A stretch of DNA of 64,000 bases from Burkholderia contaminans (GTDB taxonomy: Bacteria; Pseudomonadota; Gammaproteobacteria; Burkholderiales; Burkholderiaceae): the NCBI RefSeq assembly GCF_029633825.1, contig NZ_CP090641.1:2666001-2730000 (forward strand). The letters run 5' to 3'. The translations under genes were made by a program, and so were the position numbers. Positions within the stretch are counted from its first letter, which is position 1. Every line of letters begins with the position of its first letter. This document shows positions 62,502 through 64,000 of the stretch, in pieces. The notes below the pieces were generated by a model. It saw only the letters and a list, made by a program, of their open reading frames with translations, did not search any database and was not told the DNA's origin.

Positions 62502-64000
62502 ATGTACGACTTGCTGAAAACCATCGACGACCCGGCGGATTTGCGCCGCCTCGATCGTCGCCAACTTCAACCGCTCGCGGATGAACTGCGCGCGTTCGTG
62601 CTCGACAGTGTGTCGAAGACGGGCGGCCATTTGTCGTCCAACCTCGGGACGGTCGAGCTGACGATCGCGTTGCACTACGTGTTCAACACGCCGAACGATC
62701 GCATCGTCTGGGACGTGGGCCACCAGACCTACCCGCACAAGATCCTGACGGGCCGCCGCGACCAGATGCATTCGCTGCGCCAGCAGGATGGCATCTCGGG
62801 CTTCCCGCGTCGCAGCGAATCCGAATACGACACGTTCGGCACCGCGCACTCGAGCACGTCGATCTCGGCCGCGCTCGGCATGGCGATCGGCAGTCAGCTG
62901 AACGGCGACGACCGCTTCTCGATCGCCGTGATCGGCGACGGCGCGATGACGGCCGGCATGGCGTTCGAGGCGATGAACAACGCGGGCGTGTCGGAAGATG
63001 CGAAAGTGCTCGTGATCCTGAACGACAACGACATGTCGATCTCGCCGCCGGTCGGCGCGCTGAATCGCCATCTCGCACGCCTGATGTCGGGCCGCTTCTA
63101 TGCGGCTGCGCGCGCGGGCGTCGAGCGCGTGCTGAGCGTTGCGCCGCCGGTGCTCGAACTCGCACGCAAGCTCGAAGAGCACGCGAAGGGCATGGTCGTG
63201 CCGGCTACGCTGTTCGAAGAGTTCGGCTTCAACTACATCGGCCCGATCGACGGTCACGATCTCGATTCGCTGATCCCGACGCTGCAGAACATCCGCGAAC
63301 TGCGCGGCCCGCAGTTCCTGCACGTGGTGACGAAGAAAGGCCAGGGCTACAAGCTCGCCGAAGCGGATCCCGTGCTTTATCACGGCCCCGGCAAGTTCAA
63401 CCCGGCCGAAGGCATCAAGCCGTCGGCCACGCCCGCGAAGAAGACGTACACGCAGGTGTTCGGCGAGTGGCTGTGCGACGAAGCCGAGCGCGATACGCGT
63501 GTCGTCGGCATCACGCCCGCGATGCGCGAAGGCTCGGGCATGGTCGAGTTCGAGAAGCGCTTCAAGGATCGCTACTACGACGTCGGCATTGCCGAACAGC
63601 ACGCGGTGACGTTCGCGGGCGGCATGGCAACCGAAGGCCTCAAGCCGGTCGTCGCGATTTACTCGACGTTCCTGCAACGTGCATACGACCAGCTGATCCA
63701 CGACGTCGCGCTGCAGAACCTGCCGGTCGTGTTCGCGATCGACCGCGCGGGCCTGGTCGGCGCGGATGGCGCGACGCACGCGGGCGCGTACGATCTCGCG
63801 TTCATGCGCTGCATCCCGAACATGACGATCATGGCTGCGTCCGACGAGAACGAATGCCGCCAGATGCTGCACACGGCGCTGCAGCAGCCGAACCCGACCG
63901 CGGTGCGCTATCCGCGCGGCGCGGGCACGGGCGTGCCGACGGTGAAGGAATTCACCGAGATCCCGCTCGGCAAGGGTGAAGTGCGTCGCCAGACGTCGCA
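62502..64000 (+). CDS. dxs: Dxs, 1-deoxy-D-xylulose-5-phosphate synthase (cut by window edge)
   Basis: The first enzyme of the MEP isoprenoid pathway, joining pyruvate and glyceraldehyde-3-P with thiamine diphosphate. The visible 499 of about 630 residues start at ATG 62502 ([17 protein letters not shown]) and have no stop before the edge. The TPP/Mg motif is [18 protein letters not shown] with Asp146, and the catalytic Glu365 lies in [24 protein letters not shown] and [17 protein letters not shown] are also family marks. It follows ispA by 81 bases. Confidence 0.96.
   Translation, partial: MYDLLKTIDDPADLRRLDRRQLQPLADELRAFVLDSVSKTGGHLSSNLGTVELTIALHYVFNTPNDRIVWDVGHQTYPHKILTGRRDQMHSLRQQDGISGFPRRSESEYDTFGTAHSSTSISAALGMAIGSQLNGDDRFSIAVIGDGAMTAGMAFEAMNNAGVSEDAKVLVILNDNDMSISPPVGALNRHLARLMSGRFYAAARAGVERVLSVAPPVLELARKLEEHAKGMVVPATLFEEFGFNYIGPIDGHDLDSLIPTLQNIRELRGPQFLHVVTKKGQGYKLAEADPVLYHGPGKFNPAEGIKPSATPAKKTYTQVFGEWLCDEAERDTRVVGITPAMREGSGMVEFEKRFKDRYYDVGIAEQHAVTFAGGMATEGLKPVVAIYSTFLQRAYDQLIHDVALQNLPVVFAIDRAGLVGADGATHAGAYDLAFMRCIPNMTIMAASDENECRQMLHTALQQPNPTAVRYPRGAGTGVPTVKEFTEIPLGKGEVRRQTS

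Noticed and set aside
61311..63872. An 853-codon frame antisense to xseB, ispA and dxs
   Set aside because: Shadow of three core genes with intact catalytic motifs.

Overview
The window looks like part of a secondary chromosome of a Burkholderia cepacia complex bacterium. The DNA is very GC-rich with strong G/C bias in third codon positions. The proteins match Burkholderia families (the bce exopolysaccharide cluster, BPSS1780-type membrane protein, DUF3563, the DUF2782-like/thrB/polA neighbourhood). In the relative I remember best, B. cenocepacia J2315, the bce cluster and dxs lie some 50 kb apart on chromosome 2, which is the layout seen here. Species cannot be fixed from the sequence alone.

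Region 1 (1-15.6 kb) is the cepacian exopolysaccharide cluster bce-I. bceA reads leftward. bceB to bceK read rightward as one compact run with several start/stop overlaps. Together they provide GDP-mannose (BceA), UDP-glucuronate (BceC), the priming glucose transferase (BceB), the chain-building glycosyltransferases (BceG, H, J, K), a Wzy-like polymerase (BceI), the outer-membrane lipoprotein (BceE), and the BY-kinase/phosphatase pair controlling export and chain length (BceF, BceD). The run ends at a strong hairpin at 15574-15602. The 428-bp bceA-bceB gap is AT-rich and is the obvious control region.

Region 2 (15.6-31.9 kb) is mixed accessory content: a frameshifted MFS transporter beside an HxlR regulator with a clear inverted-repeat operator, a second MFS exporter, an AraC regulator, FKBP, a predicted metal-dependent hydrolase followed by a 12-bp tandem repeat, a VpsR-like sigma-54 activator, a GtrA-like membrane protein, an amino-acid binding protein, a RES/Xre toxin-antitoxin pair, a metallophosphatase, a DUF1345 protein, a glutathione transferase and a methyltransferase.

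Region 3 (31.9-46.4 kb) holds a TreZ-like protein that has lost its catalytic residues, a ThiE/TenI-like protein, a CNNM/CorC-type protein, an orphan histidine-kinase-like protein, a DMT permease, a divergent LysR/tautomerase pair, a CHAD protein, the molybdate set modE and modABC with a ModE-like box, a PAP2 phosphatase, a PHB-depolymerase-family esterase and a small DUF3563 gene under a striking 15+15 bp palindrome.

Region 4 (46.4-64 kb) is largely core: ohr/ohrR with matching operators, a BPSS1780-type protein, thrB, a DUF2782-like protein, amn, a LOG-family protein and polA with start codons one base apart, ndh, a Tat-exported dienelactone hydrolase, a sulfurtransferase, a Rieske oxygenase and the xseB-ispA-dxs isoprenoid run, cut off by the window edge.

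No CRISPR array, rRNA, tRNA, insertion sequence or phage was recognised. I did not find a clearly new multi-gene system; the best leads are single genes and DNA sites listed in the findings.
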